Assembly: GCA_023014485.1 (NCBI GenBank)
Contig: JAJOZX010017250.1
Location: 1-64,000 of the forward strand
DNA length: 64,000 nt
Origin: Bathynomus jamesi
Taxonomy: Eukaryota > Arthropoda > Malacostraca > Isopoda > Cirolanidae
Reading direction: 5' to 3'
A program made the position numbers and the translations under genes. A model generated the notes under the pieces. The model was not told the origin of the DNA and made no database searches. It saw only the letters and a list, made by a program, of their open reading frames with translations. This document shows, in pieces, positions 10,583 through 21,110 of this stretch; position 1 is the first letter of the stretch, and each line of letters opens with the position of its first letter.

Positions 10583-11208
10583 AAAAATAGCAGATATTAT
10601 AGATCTCAGTGAGACAAATGTAATGGTACTTTTCTCAACACTCTAGCTCAAACAGTTCCAAAGAAATGGCGCTCTAAAGTTTGGTGGAAAAAGGTACTTG
10701 GTCAAAATGGAGGTAGGTATGGTCCACTGAAATGGCTGTAGCATCTATACTAACTTAATCAACACTAAAAATCTTGTTCTAGGTTAAGGTAGACAAGACA
10801 TGTGTACCCAAAATTGGGTGAAAGGAGGAGAAAATCAGTTGTGACATCAAATGACCTACACAAAGTTGAAGGTAAAAAATAAGATAAACTTTTTTGTTGA
10901 CCACTGAGGTAAAATATGAATAGAAACAAAGTTGTAGATCTGCTTGAAAGCTTTAAAATAGTATTTAAATGGTCTCTGTAAGTGCAATAGGAGCGGAGAT
11001 ATTTCATGTTGAAATATGGTATGACCTTGGAAATTGACCTTTTTTTTTTTTTACAAAATTCGAAGGGCCATATCTCCAGAACCATATGACCTAGTGTTAA
11101 ATAAGTGCCATTCTGTTTTTCTCATCAAGATCTATAAGTGTGCCAATTTTCAAAAATATCAGTGATGGTCACGTTTTTTCAACCCAAAATTCCATTGAAT
11201 TGACATGT
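10583..11208. repeat. Element A right inverted repeat arm
   Basis: This is the reverse-complement counterpart of 3595-4099 plus 8764-8880. It differs by scattered substitutions and small indels, and a T-tract at 11041-11052 is longer than on the left. Confidence 0.85.
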
Positions 11209-11252
11209 CATACTTATATTTATTAACTAATTGTATTTCAAATATTTTTCAG

Positions 11253-11411
11253 ATGCCCTGAGCAGTGGAAGCAGATCAAAGGCAGTTTCACAAAAATACA
11301 AAAAAGCTTCAACCTCCTCAAGAGGAAGTTGGAAACTGCATTTGCCACTGAAGTTCAAGATGTTGGTGAGCCACTGAGTAAACAGAATCTCAAAGAAGCA
11401 GATTTGGAGAG
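11253..11411 (+). pseudogene. Element C transposase, upstream exon
   Basis: A 159-bp open segment bounded by a 3' splice site (atttttcag) and a 5' splice site (AG|gtaagaaac). It encodes a basic, Lys-rich segment ending KQNLKEADLER, which aligns with the stretch just before the HTH region in B (KKLSKVTETVKKRMET...LEIINQLKEKF). The split Arg codon AG|G joins in phase to the block at 29273. Upstream exons are not visible, probably lost at the junction with element A. Confidence 0.65.
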
Positions 11412-11949
11412 GTAAGAAACTAAAAATAATTAATGAGATGACTTTGAACTATTAATGTATGTATGTAAATACCTGTATATAGGTACAGTATTATAGGTTG
11501 TCATGTTTGGATTGTAGTAATGCCTAATTAAGAATATTAATTTTTGTTTAATAAAGATTATGATGTTTAATAATAAGTTGTATTGTAATTGTATTTGATT
11601 GGAATAAGAAATTAAAAATTGTGAAACGCTTGGTTGGCAACACTCTCTCGGCCCCAAAAGCCAAATGAGAGAAGAGACTACCCAAAAATGCCTCGGTCTT
11701 TTCAGCAGCGCGATCTGCGTAAGTTGGGGCCATGTAACCTTAAAATTAATTTTTTTTTTTTTGTGCCCCTCTCCGATGTAAAATATTATAATTAAATCTC
11801 CCACTCATGTCCCCCGTTTAACTAAAGCATTTTCAGAATTAAATAAAGTGTCAAAAAGTGTAATCAGAGTGTAATTAAACCCCTCCCCCCTTTGCATGGT
11901 CTAATGGTTTTTCAGAGAGTTCGGCATGGCTACCATGAATTTATATGGT
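11412..11949. other. Intergenic/intronic AT-rich stretch, no gene seen
   Basis: No open frame with recognisable homology. It contains a moderately GC-rich patch at about 11630-11740 (gttggcaacactctctc and following) of unknown origin. Confidence 0.4.
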
Positions 11950-12866
11950 ATAGTGAACGCAAGTGTAAAGAGAAAATGAAGGAAAGGGAAAGTAAATAAA
12001 GTAATAAAAGTTTGGAAATAAAGAAATAAAGTAATTATAAATAATGAAAAACAGCTTTAATAACTGCAAACCAATTATTCACTATATTTTGGTGGCTTGG
12101 CAGTGGAGCCTACACTATAATTCTTATAGGCCTACCCACGTGCCTATTATTTTGATTAAAATTCTTCTGGCCCAGGATAATAGCTTGTAGCATTAATGAA
12201 TATTCTGTTTTGATTATTAAAATATCAAAATCCTGTTTGCAGGCAAATTTTGATTCCCATTACTTAAAAATTCGATGATTCAAGATGGCATCCATCATTT
12301 TCAAAATTCTTCTAATACCCAGTGTTTGTAATTTTCATGCACGTTAAAAATGTCATTTTTTTTTCTTTTTGTTGGAGCTCCATTGTGTTTAAAACAGTCT
12401 AGAGATTCAAAATTGCACGCTTATGGAGTCATGACTCAATATTTCTCAGTCTCATTCAATTCGAGAGTTGTTAGTCTGTTAAATTTCGTTCGTTCCATCA
12501 GAGAGGAAATATTTCAAAATTCATCATGCTGTCTGATGGCTCATTTTTCTTTTCTTTTCACCCCTCCCACTGTGTTTCTGTCTTAACCTTCAGTTTACCT
12601 TTATTATCGTATTTTGACCTTCACATAGAAAAAAAAAGGGGGAGAAGTTTTTGCATTTATTACCTTTTCATGTTTAGTTTTTTTCGGTGTTTAGAGTTTC
12701 TCTATTAGTAATAAATTGTGATAAGAGTTAAAGAATTAATAATTAAATAATAATTGAATAATAATACAAATTAAATTATTCTAGTGTTTAAAGCAAGCAA
12801 TTTCTATACAGTCGGGTTAAAAATGTTTGACCATAAATTTGTAACACATTTCTAGGTATAATATAT

Positions 12867-13415
12867 TGTAGTGATACGTTTTATTATTTACTTTTCTTCG
12901 TTATTTATTTACGCTTCTTCCTACTTTACTATATTCTCTATTTATTCTCTATCGGCTCTTTGCTTCATTTATCACTTTCTTTGTATAGGTTCCGGTAGCG
13001 ACGCCGAGTTCTGACTAAAAAAGACCGTTATAAAACGAAGGGACGGGGAGGGTATATTAATACTTTATCAACACTTATTACGTTTTATTAATTTCGAAAT
13101 TGGTTTAGTTAATTAGGGGATATGCGAGTATGAAATATTACTAAATATATTTAGGTCGGAGAGGGCACAAAACAATTTAACTAAGATCACATGGCTCTAA
13201 ATCTTACGCGTATCGCGTCTGCCTCAAGACTGAAAAACCGTTATAGGTATAGTCCACTCTCCGGGCCTATTTAGGATTACCAACCCTACCCATTTTAAAC
13301 AATTCAAATCTAACAACCATGCTTTATCGTAATCATCACAATTTTTAGTAAATTTATATTAAACATTATCTTATTTAATTAAACAAATTAATATTCTTAA
13401 CTAAGCATTACTACA
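12867..13415. repeat. LTR copy 1 of LARD-like element
   Basis: Direct repeat partner of 17335-17880. The shared text includes GGTTCCGGTAGCGACGCCGA and CGCGTATCGCGTCTGCC. Only a handful of differences were seen (for example near 12885 and 13053), so the insertion is fairly young. Confidence 0.85.
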
Positions 13416-14059
13416 CTCGCATCACTCCCTTGAAAATAAGTTTTTCCATTAGGAAAACTTATTAATATCGTTTAACAATGTCAATAAATTTATTCAACAA
13501 ACTTATATATTTTGCAATTTTTTTTTTTTTTTTTCTTTAACACTTATTCAAAGTTTAGAAATAGACAAGAAATAATAGAATGACAATTCCCATACATATA
13601 TTGTATCATATTATAAAACCGGAAACTTTATAATTTTCACATTTGCATAAAATAACATTTCACTCTAATAATTAAATTACAACCTGTAACTAATCTATAC
13701 ATGCCAAAAAAAATAACAGAAAATTTTCTTACAGTGGCTACACAAATCCCAAGTTCACCATCTATTCCCGCGATTTCTCATCAACGATCGCTTTACATTC
13801 GAAACAATTATTTGTATAGTTATACAGTCACTATCAGGGCAACATAGAAAAATATAAGAAAAAGTTTACATAAAATACTGACCAAGAGCGCACATACTAC
13901 TTCACGAAAAACAACAAATATGGGCAATAATCGGACCCTTTTCACTTATAATTTCATTAGATAATAATCAGTACATTTATTTGCTGGACGTTGTTTAGAC
14001 TTTAGATGACACTCCGCACGCTGACAACGGATTTCAATTTTCAATCGCAGCTCTCCTGC

Positions 14060-14757
14060 TCACTTCGCTAGAATGCAAGGGATTGCATCAATCAATATGC
14101 AACAAGGCAGCACGCTATAATGGTTCCGCTCTCTCTCCAATGGCGAAAAAAAAAACAAGAGACGTCCAATTCTAAAAGGATCAGGGGGGGAGATATCTGA
14201 AAGCGGGACCACGCGCTGGAATTGGACGGAATTTGCAATTCTAGAAGTCGATGAAGAAACTCGCCTTGTCTCATCTCCACTTTTGTCGGTGAACGCTGCT
14301 CTTCCTACGTCCCGCTGAAAGACTCTTCTACTGGCAACAATCAAACGATGACTCCGCCGTAGGCCGTTTCCCAACGAACCTACTGTATGTCTGTATGGAC
14401 AGTACAGTCGCAGACGCCCGTTCAAGCTCTCGTGGCTTGTCTACCGCGCGCTTTGACACATATTTAGCGAAGCATTCGAGCAACGTGACCAGCTACTGCC
14501 CGAAAAATACCAGTAGGCCATCTTCGATCGAAACTTTCGTGTACCAAGACCCTGCACACGTAAATTTCTCTTCTCTTCCGGAACTGTCCTGCGCCAAGTC
14601 CATGCGCATTCGGTTCCTCTCTTCTCTCTCTTCGCTTCCGAAACCATCCTGCGCCAAGTCCATGCGCATTCTGGTTTCTTTCTCTCTCTCATTGGTGATC
14701 GATCACCTATCCGGTCGACTAAACTCACTTGATGGAACTCAGATTCAACTTGGTTGA
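14060..14757. other. GC-richer island inside LARD-like element, imperfect tandem repeat
   Basis: A unit CTGCGCCAAGTCCATGCGCA occurs twice (about 14588 and 14650) within pyrimidine-rich flanks. Open frames exist on both strands but show no family motif, so I do not call a gene. Confidence 0.4.
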
Positions 14758-17334
14758 CCCAAGCTGAGCCTTTTCAATTTTGAAAAAAAAGTTTATTCTA
14801 AACGTGTTTCTGTACTGCTTATCATTTCATATTTAATTTATCGAATTTTCTCGACAGTTCACTTCGAAACAATAACTACACATTTGCTCTGGCCAAATTC
14901 ACGGAAAAAATATTAAAAAATTTCGCAAAAACTTAATGAAATCTAGCTACCAATAAGGTCACTTATGGCAGTTACAGTAGAGAAGATAAAAAAAAAGTCA
15001 TAAAACGCTAAACAAAATTGTACAGTATAAATATAAAAGCGCCCATACATAGTAACTGTTAGTATAATTTAAGAAATATTATTGTTCAAACTATCGTCAG
15101 AAATCACCTCAATACCTCTAAATACAAAAGACAAAAATGAACCCCAGAAACTTCATGTCATCCATTCTCTGACAATCATGAACCCTCTTGCTTTGAGGAG
15201 GAGCACACAAAGACGCCACAAAAACGTTACTGGCTATCTAGGAGGCTCCATTTCCGAGTGTACACTTGAGTCAATGTTTCAAATGCACTAGTTAACTCCG
15301 ACTGAAGGTCTAAACAATAATAATTTTCTAAACAGTTATTAAAAAGTAAAAAAAAATTTAAATATTACTACCAAAAATTATTTTAATACAGTAATTCCAA
15401 CTTGAAACGTCAAATTTCATAAGAATTGAACTTGCAATTCGCAAACCACACCTGAGATACAACTCTCTCCTTCAACAGAAACCTCAGTATGGTTTTCAAA
15501 TCACAGAAATCTCAGCAATTTATCGTTTCCAAGTGAAAATACAAATTTTTATCGTTATACTAAATAAGAATAGATCATATGTACTAAAAAATTACACACA
15601 ATCCACTGTAAACAAAACTAAACCATTTCCTAATTGAGAGCGGTCGCTTTGTTTGTAAGCGAACCTCTATACAAATATCCCTACGTAACCGAATGAAACT
15701 GCATTATATCCTAACATAATTTCGTAATATTTTCCATGCAAACGCTCGAACTAAAAAAAAGGACATTTTTCATTTCTAATTCCAAATTAAAATATCAAAT
15801 TTAAAACATCCTTTTTAGAATACAAACTAAATTTGAACTAAAAATTTTACCATTGTCATTGAAATGGAAAGAAAAATAAAAATCGGCCTATCTGTACAAA
15901 TAAATTTGATTATTGAATGAATTCATAAAACGTAAAGAAAATTTTCTACACAAATTTCTGTAATTGAAAAAAAAATTATAATATTCAGATTTAGTAAAAT
16001 GTGGACCGTAACTCACATTGGCCGCCAAAATAAAAATAAAATTTACTACCGCCTTTAGGCCTATAATTAATAAATTCAATGTTACGCGTGAAAAGCACAA
16101 TTTAGAATTCCACGCATAACATTTGTGTTTATTAAAGAAAAATCCTATGATTATTTATGTTAAACCAATTAAAATTTTGTTAAATAGCTAAATTTACTAC
16201 TCAATAGACATACCGTAATAACGGTTAATCTCCGAACAATATTTTACGATAGGCCTACAAGAAATTCTTCTTACGTACGATACAATAGCCATTTTACCAA
16301 ATATGTCGGAATTGTCGTGAAATGAATCGAAAGAAACAGAGAGAAAAAAAAATAATCAGCTTACCTACCAAAGGTTATGGGTATAAATATATGTAATTAT
16401 ATATATAACTAATAAATACGTATTAGTTAATAAGTAAGTATATAATTAATGAGTATATAAAAAATACAAAAAAAACTTATAAAAAATTTTACAACACAAT
16501 TTTCTATTTCAGTTAAACGAATTCTGCTTATTTTGAAATTTAACACAATCCTATACGGCGACTTATAATCTGACAAATTTGATATGTTTAAGATTACCTT
16601 TCGACTGTCAATTAACTGTAACTTAACCTATATAGCGCGAAGCGAGCGAAGCAAAAAGCCCGTAAATCTATATCAACAAAATAATCCTATTATTATATAC
16701 AGGCAATCGAAATATAATCAAAAATCTGCTAATGAAACCCAGAAAATTTTCTCTAAAACATTTTGAAAGGACCATATAAAATGTGTATCATACTGTATTT
16801 AAACTAACAATTCACTTACGTACAAATCATTATTCTTATTATTATGATTATTACAATTATCACTAATTCCAAAAGTTTTAAACAAAAAATAAAAAGGTAA
16901 GCTGAAAGGCATACAGTGGAAGAGACGAAAAGAAAAGAAAATTGAGTCTTCAGGCAGCACGATAATTTTCAACTATACCCTCTCCGACCGAACGAAATTT
17001 AACGTAATAATGACTCGCAATACTGAGTCGGACAAACGAAAAGCAACGGAACTGGACGAAACAAATTGAATTCTTAGGCGCGAGTCAGGGACGCTATCAG
17101 GACACAAAGGCAAGCGCCATTTTTAAATTTTATTTACAATGAAATTTTAAGGCATGAAAATCGAAATTTGCCTGCAAACGGGGTAAAATTTGCATTTAAA
17201 TATTTTAATAATCGAAATAAAATATTCATTAACGCTATTTGTTATTATACCGGGTTTTAAGAATTTTAATCGAAATACTAGACACGTGGGTAAGCCTCAC
17301 AAAATATGATGTAAGATCACCGCTAGCCACCAGA

Positions 17335-17876
17335 TGTAGTGACTACGGGTTTTATTATTTATTTTCTTCCTTATTTATTTACGCTTCTTCCTACTTTACT
17401 ATATTCTCTATTTATTCTCTATCGGCTCTTTGCTTCATTTATCACTTTCTTTGTATAGGTTCCGGTAGCGACGCCGAGTTCTGACTAAAAAAGACCGTTA
17501 TAAAACGAAGGGACGGGGGAGGGTGTATTAATACTTTATCAACACTTATTACGTTTTATTAATTTCGAAATTGGTTTAGTTAATTAGGGGATATGCGAGT
17601 ATGAAATATTACTAAATATATTTAGGTCGGAGAGGGCACAAAACAATTTAACTAAGATCACATGGCTCTAAATCTTACGCGTATCGCGTCTGCCTCAAGA
17701 CTGAAAAACCGTTATAGGTATAGTCCACTCTCCGGGCCTATTTAGGATTACCAACCCTACCCATTTTAAACAATTCAAATCTAACAACCATGCTTTATCG
17801 TAATCATCACAATTTTTAGTAAATTTATATTAAACATTATCTTATTTAATTAAACAAATTAATATTCTTAAGCTAA

Positions 17877-17880
<4 letters not shown>
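17335..17880. repeat. LTR copy 2 of LARD-like element
   Basis: Partner of 12867-13415. It ends AAGCTAAGCAT and passes straight into an AT dinucleotide run where the other copy has TACTACA, so its terminus was eroded or overwritten by repeat expansion. Confidence 0.85.

Positions 17881-17941
<61 letters not shown>
17879..17941. repeat. (AT)n microsatellite
   Basis: About 30 AT dinucleotides at the end of the LTR copy. Confidence 0.95.
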
Positions 17942-17944
<3 letters not shown>

Positions 17945-18355
17945 GTGAATTCTAAGAAATTCAATAACAAAATTTTACTTGAGATTGTTTTTTGACTGGA
18001 TGTATAATTAAGTTATAGTATACATTTAAAAGGCTTATTTTATTGCTTATTGAAATGATTCAATTGAGGCTGAAAGTTAATTTTAAGGTTCGCTTTGCTT
18101 TGCTTCATAGGATTAAGTTAATTTTAAGTGGCAGTCGAAAGATAAATCTCAAAAATACTAGTTTAGACTGGTGTAATTCGGATGGTGTAAGATTGCCATA
18201 TAGAATTGTGTGAAACTTCAAAATAAGCAAAATTTGTTAATTGAAATAGAAAAATTATGTTCGTAAAATTTTTTATCAACTAATTTCTATTTTTAAATTT
18301 TTTTTTATATACTCATCAATTATATACTTACAGGTTAACTTAGACGTATATAATT

Positions 18356-18358
<3 letters not shown>

Positions 18359-18399
<41 letters not shown>
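18359..18399. repeat. (TA)n microsatellite at Penelope boundary
   Basis: TA dinucleotides directly adjoin the TGATGAATAAAACCAC terminus. Confidence 0.9.
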
Positions 18400-18405
<6 letters not shown>

Positions 18406-18515
18406 AATAAAACCACAAAGGAAAGGAAACACAGAATGGTGCTCAAGCGCTTTTGTCTAATGACATCCTCAGGAACACTGAAGTACATAGAGAGTTGTAG
18501 CCTATATATAGGTTA
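18400..18515 (-). ncRNA. Hammerhead-like motif at Penelope end (minus copy)
   Basis: Reading the minus strand, CCTGAGGATGTCATTAGAC is followed by AAAAGCGCTTGAGC. CTGAGGA fits the CUGANGA core, and GTC-ATTA-GAC could form stem II. The GAAA core box is changed to CAAA here, so this copy is probably inactive. Hammerhead ribozymes are known in Penelope-like elements. Confidence 0.4.
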
Positions 18516-18552
18516 CACAAAAAAAAAAAAATATATATATATATATATATAT

Positions 18553-19935
18553 CGGGTGGCCACAAAAAACTTTACTCAATTGAAAGTTTAATAACTGCAA
18601 CAATTCAAAACTTATGCGATTGAGATTGATTTTGCACACATTAACAGATGCATATAATCTATAATTGCTGGAATTTTCAAATATGTAGGTTCTATAGTTT
18701 TGTTACAGTGAACAATTTAAAAGCATATGTCTAAAAATAGCATGCCTGGTGTGCATCTGACACGTACGTGCGCTAGCGTAGGCTAAACCTAATGTAGCGT
18801 AGTATGACACGCGCGCTGGCGTAGGCTAAACCTAATGTGAATTTGCTTTCTTTTATTTTTCCGCTAAAACCCTGCCAGCATGACGTTAAGTAAAAGTGAT
18901 AAAGCCATCATAGAAGCATGTGTCAAGGAAAAAGGTTGGAATGGAAATAGGATTGTCTGAGAATTCCCCGCAATGAACTGGACTCGTCAAAGTGTTTATA
19001 ACTTAATAAGAAAGATAAAGGATACTGGATCAACAGCTAGAAAACCCGGCAGCGGCAGGCCCAAAAGTGTTTCAACAGAAAAAATAAGGCTGCCGTGGAG
19101 GAACTGATTCAATCCCAGGAGAATACACCAGGAACTCATCGCTCCCAGAGACAGATTGTGTACGACCTTGGGATTTCTCGCTCCTCTGTACAAGGGATTG
19201 TAAAACGTTTGAAATTGAAGGCCTACAAGAGAATTCGAGTTTCTCGGCGTGATCAGAATGTAAGACAGCGTAGAAAGACCCACTGTAAATCCCTATATGA
19301 ACGCTACTCAGCTGAAGACGTGCAAAAAGTTGTGTTTACAGACGAAAAGGATTTCACGTTGGAGGTGGCCAAAAACAGGCAAAATGACAGGGTTTATGGT
19401 TCAAGGAAAAAGGACATTCCTCCCTCCAGGCTTTATCATGAAACCTCACGATTCAGCAGAAAAGTAATGGTATTGGCGGGAATTTCAGGGAAGGGGAAAA
19501 CACGAATTCATTTTATTGCCACAAACGAAACAAGTTAACTCTGAGCGCTACATCAACCTGTTAGATAATGGGTTACTTCCTGATTGTCATCAGCTGTATC
19601 CTGATGAAGCATACATTTTCCAGCAAGATGGGGCACCCGCCCATACAAGCCAAGCAACCCAAAATCATCTAGAGCAAGAGAGCCCTAATTTCATCAAAAA
19701 GGATGAATGGCCACCTCAGTCTCAAATTCAAATTCATTTTCTTCGGCATGCTATTTTTAGACATATGCTTTTAAATTGTTCACTGTAACAAAACTATAGA
19801 ACCTACATATTTGAAAATTCCAGCAATTATAGATTATAACCATCTGTTAATGTGTGCCAAAGCTCAATCGCATAAGTTTTGAATTGTTGCAGTTATTAAA
19901 CTTTGAATTAAGTAAAGTTTTTTTGTGGCCACCCA
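18553..19935 (+). mobile_element. Tc1/mariner element relic
   Basis: Inverted ends CGGGTGGCCACAAAAAACTT and its mirror at 19935 (TTGGGTGGCCAC) extend about 130 bp as imperfect repeats (both contain TGGAATTTTCAAATATGTAG-like text). It sits inside a TA run, so the TA duplication is not diagnostic. It is inserted in the 3' region of the minus Penelope copy. Confidence 0.88.
18880..19790 (+). pseudogene. Tc1/mariner transposase, broken
   Basis: It starts MTLSKSDKAIIEACVKEKG, with stop TGA 18958-18960 and a frameshift near 19085. It continues with the second HTH (DLGISRSSVQGIVKRLKL), then the first catalytic Asp (VVFTDEKDF), a frameshift near 19530, the second Asp (IFQQDGAPAHTS) and DEWPPQS. After WPPQS the third catalytic acid region is deleted and the frame runs to the right TIR. 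Confidence 0.85.
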
Positions 19936-20148
19936 ATATATACACACACTAAACAGAGAAATTAAAATAAAAATAGAAATTAGAGGATTGTGGGAGGGGC
20001 ATACAAATTTGTAAGGAAAAACTATCAATTTTTAGCACAAGATCAAATGAATTATTTCCAACCAATGTTATAAAAAACAAAAAAAAAAAAAAAAAAAAAT
20101 TTATACTGGAAATCTGCCTAGGTTTTAGCACTCTGCCTACATACAAGT
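19936..20148 (-). repeat. Penelope 3' UTR, minus copy
   Basis: Matches 28641-28840 in inverted orientation, including the poly(T)/poly(A) stretch (20077-20099 here) and CAAATTTGTATGCCCCTCCC. Confidence 0.8.
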
Positions 20149-20508
20149 TTACCAAAGACTTAGCATTCTACCCTTCTTATCTAAATCTGTTCTAAAGGAA
20201 TTCAAAACAACAGGATCGAGTTGAAAAAGACCTTTGCTTATGTTGAAGTTATTTGTAAGTTGGATAATGGTAGACTCAAGAATATTTCTATTAACAATGT
20301 TGCTAGAGTGAAATAAAACTGAAGCATTATTCCAATCAATACAGTGGGATAACTCTGACAAATGGACAAAAAGGGCACTGGGCGACTGTCCTGTTCTAAC
20401 GGAATATTGATGCTGTTTTATACGTGTGTGCAAATCCTTTCCTGTCTCACCTATGTAAAAGGAATCACATTGTTTACAACCAAATTTATAGAAAATGCCT
20501 GAATTATT
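20149..20508 (-). pseudogene. Penelope GIY-YIG endonuclease, minus copy
   Basis: The minus-strand frame reads GIFYKFGCKQCDSFYIGETG and then LHTRIKQHQYSVR, the GIY-YIG nuclease core with its CxxC insertion, followed by HCIDWNNASVL and ILEST. It ends at a stop at 20149. Upstream it is interrupted by the LINE. Joining over the 9-bp TSD gives NNS-GIFYK in frame with 27908-27976. Confidence 0.85.
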
Positions 20509-20658
20509 ATTTTTATTTTTTTTGTATTGGGGCGTTTACCGCCACTTCCCGCTATATGGTAGCGGATATCATGGCGAGGCGGAATACGAGAAAGAGAAAC
20601 GGAGACGGAGAAAAGGCACTAGAAAAGGGAGAACAGCGGACTACAGGTGAGAAGTCAC

Positions 20659-21110
20659 CTAAAGCTCAGATAGGATGCGAGATTGGGAGAGGAAGAGGAA
20701 AAGACGGTCTAGCGAAAAGAGAGGGCTCTCAGCGAGCATAAGGCGTAAACGTTCGGGGAGGGGGAAATCAGAAAGGAACGGGAAGGCGCGACGACGTACT
20801 GACGACAGGGTGGGGCATTCCACAAGGATGTGAGAGACGGGAGGGGCGACTGGCAGGAGGCGCAACGAGGAGCCTCCTGCCGGAACATAAGATAGCCGTG
20901 CGTGAGGCGCGTATGGCCGATGCGAAGCCGCGCAAGGACGACCTCTTTGTGTCTGGAGCGGTGGAAAGAGGACACCCAATATGACAGACGGGGGCGGATG
21001 GACCAGAGTTTATTTCCGGTGGCATCGTCCCAGGACTGTTGCCACATGCGGTCGTAAAAGGAACGAAAGACCTGCACATAGTCTAGTCTGAGAAGGGGAG
21101 CGGGCGGGGG
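20659..21110 (-). pseudogene. LINE ORF2 C-terminal zinc knuckle
   Basis: Frames here contain LARLRIGHTRLTHGYLMF, then CASC and, after a shift, SHILVECPTL, the same C-terminal motif type as at 2-314. At least two frameshifts separate it from the main ORF2 frame that ends at 21083. Confidence 0.75.

Larger units (their letters stand above)
3595..11208. mobile_element. Element A: degenerate long-TIR transposon (Sola-like), host of nested elements
   Basis: The left arm 3595-4099 (continuing at 8764-8880) is matched in inverted orientation by 10583-11208 with high similarity, giving terminal inverted repeats of about 620 bp. The left end is GGGTCCATTCCATG, close to the GGGTCATTCCATG ends of element B. 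The extreme right end has lost about 10 bases, so no TSD is visible. Between the arms are a hAT element (4100-8755), a hAT MITE (9259-9688) and a decayed transposase (9730-10582). Assignment to the same superfamily as B rests on the transposase and the ends. Confidence 0.75.
12867..17880 (-). mobile_element. LTR-bounded element without coding capacity (LARD-like)
   Basis: Two direct repeats of about 549 bp (12867-13415 and 17335-17880) bracket 3.9 kb. They begin TGTAGTGA, and the left copy ends ATTACTACA, giving TGTAGT...ACTACA ends. In minus orientation the base after the LTR reads TCTGGTGGCTAGCGG, a TGG-type primer-binding site; a weak purine tract (AAGGGAGTG) lies beside the other LTR. The interior has no gag or pol signature on either strand. 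The 3' copy loses its last bases in the (AT)n tract. Confidence 0.65.
11950..18395 (+). mobile_element. Outer LTR-like element (leader split by an antisense relative)
   Basis: The segment 11950-12087 has mirrored ends TATAGTGAA/TTCACTATA and is followed by TTTTGGTGGCTTGG, a primer-binding-like site. The next bases, up to about 12620, and then 17942-18360, correspond in reverse complement to 17334 down to 16380, the leader of the inner element. So this looks like the leader of a related LTR element in plus orientation, interrupted at 12866. Its right end is lost at the Penelope junction. Confidence 0.45.

Noticed and set aside
14060..14757. Open frames of about 120 codons on both strands
   Set aside because: They overlap each other antisense in a locally GC-rich, repetitive part of the LARD-like element and have no recognisable domain.
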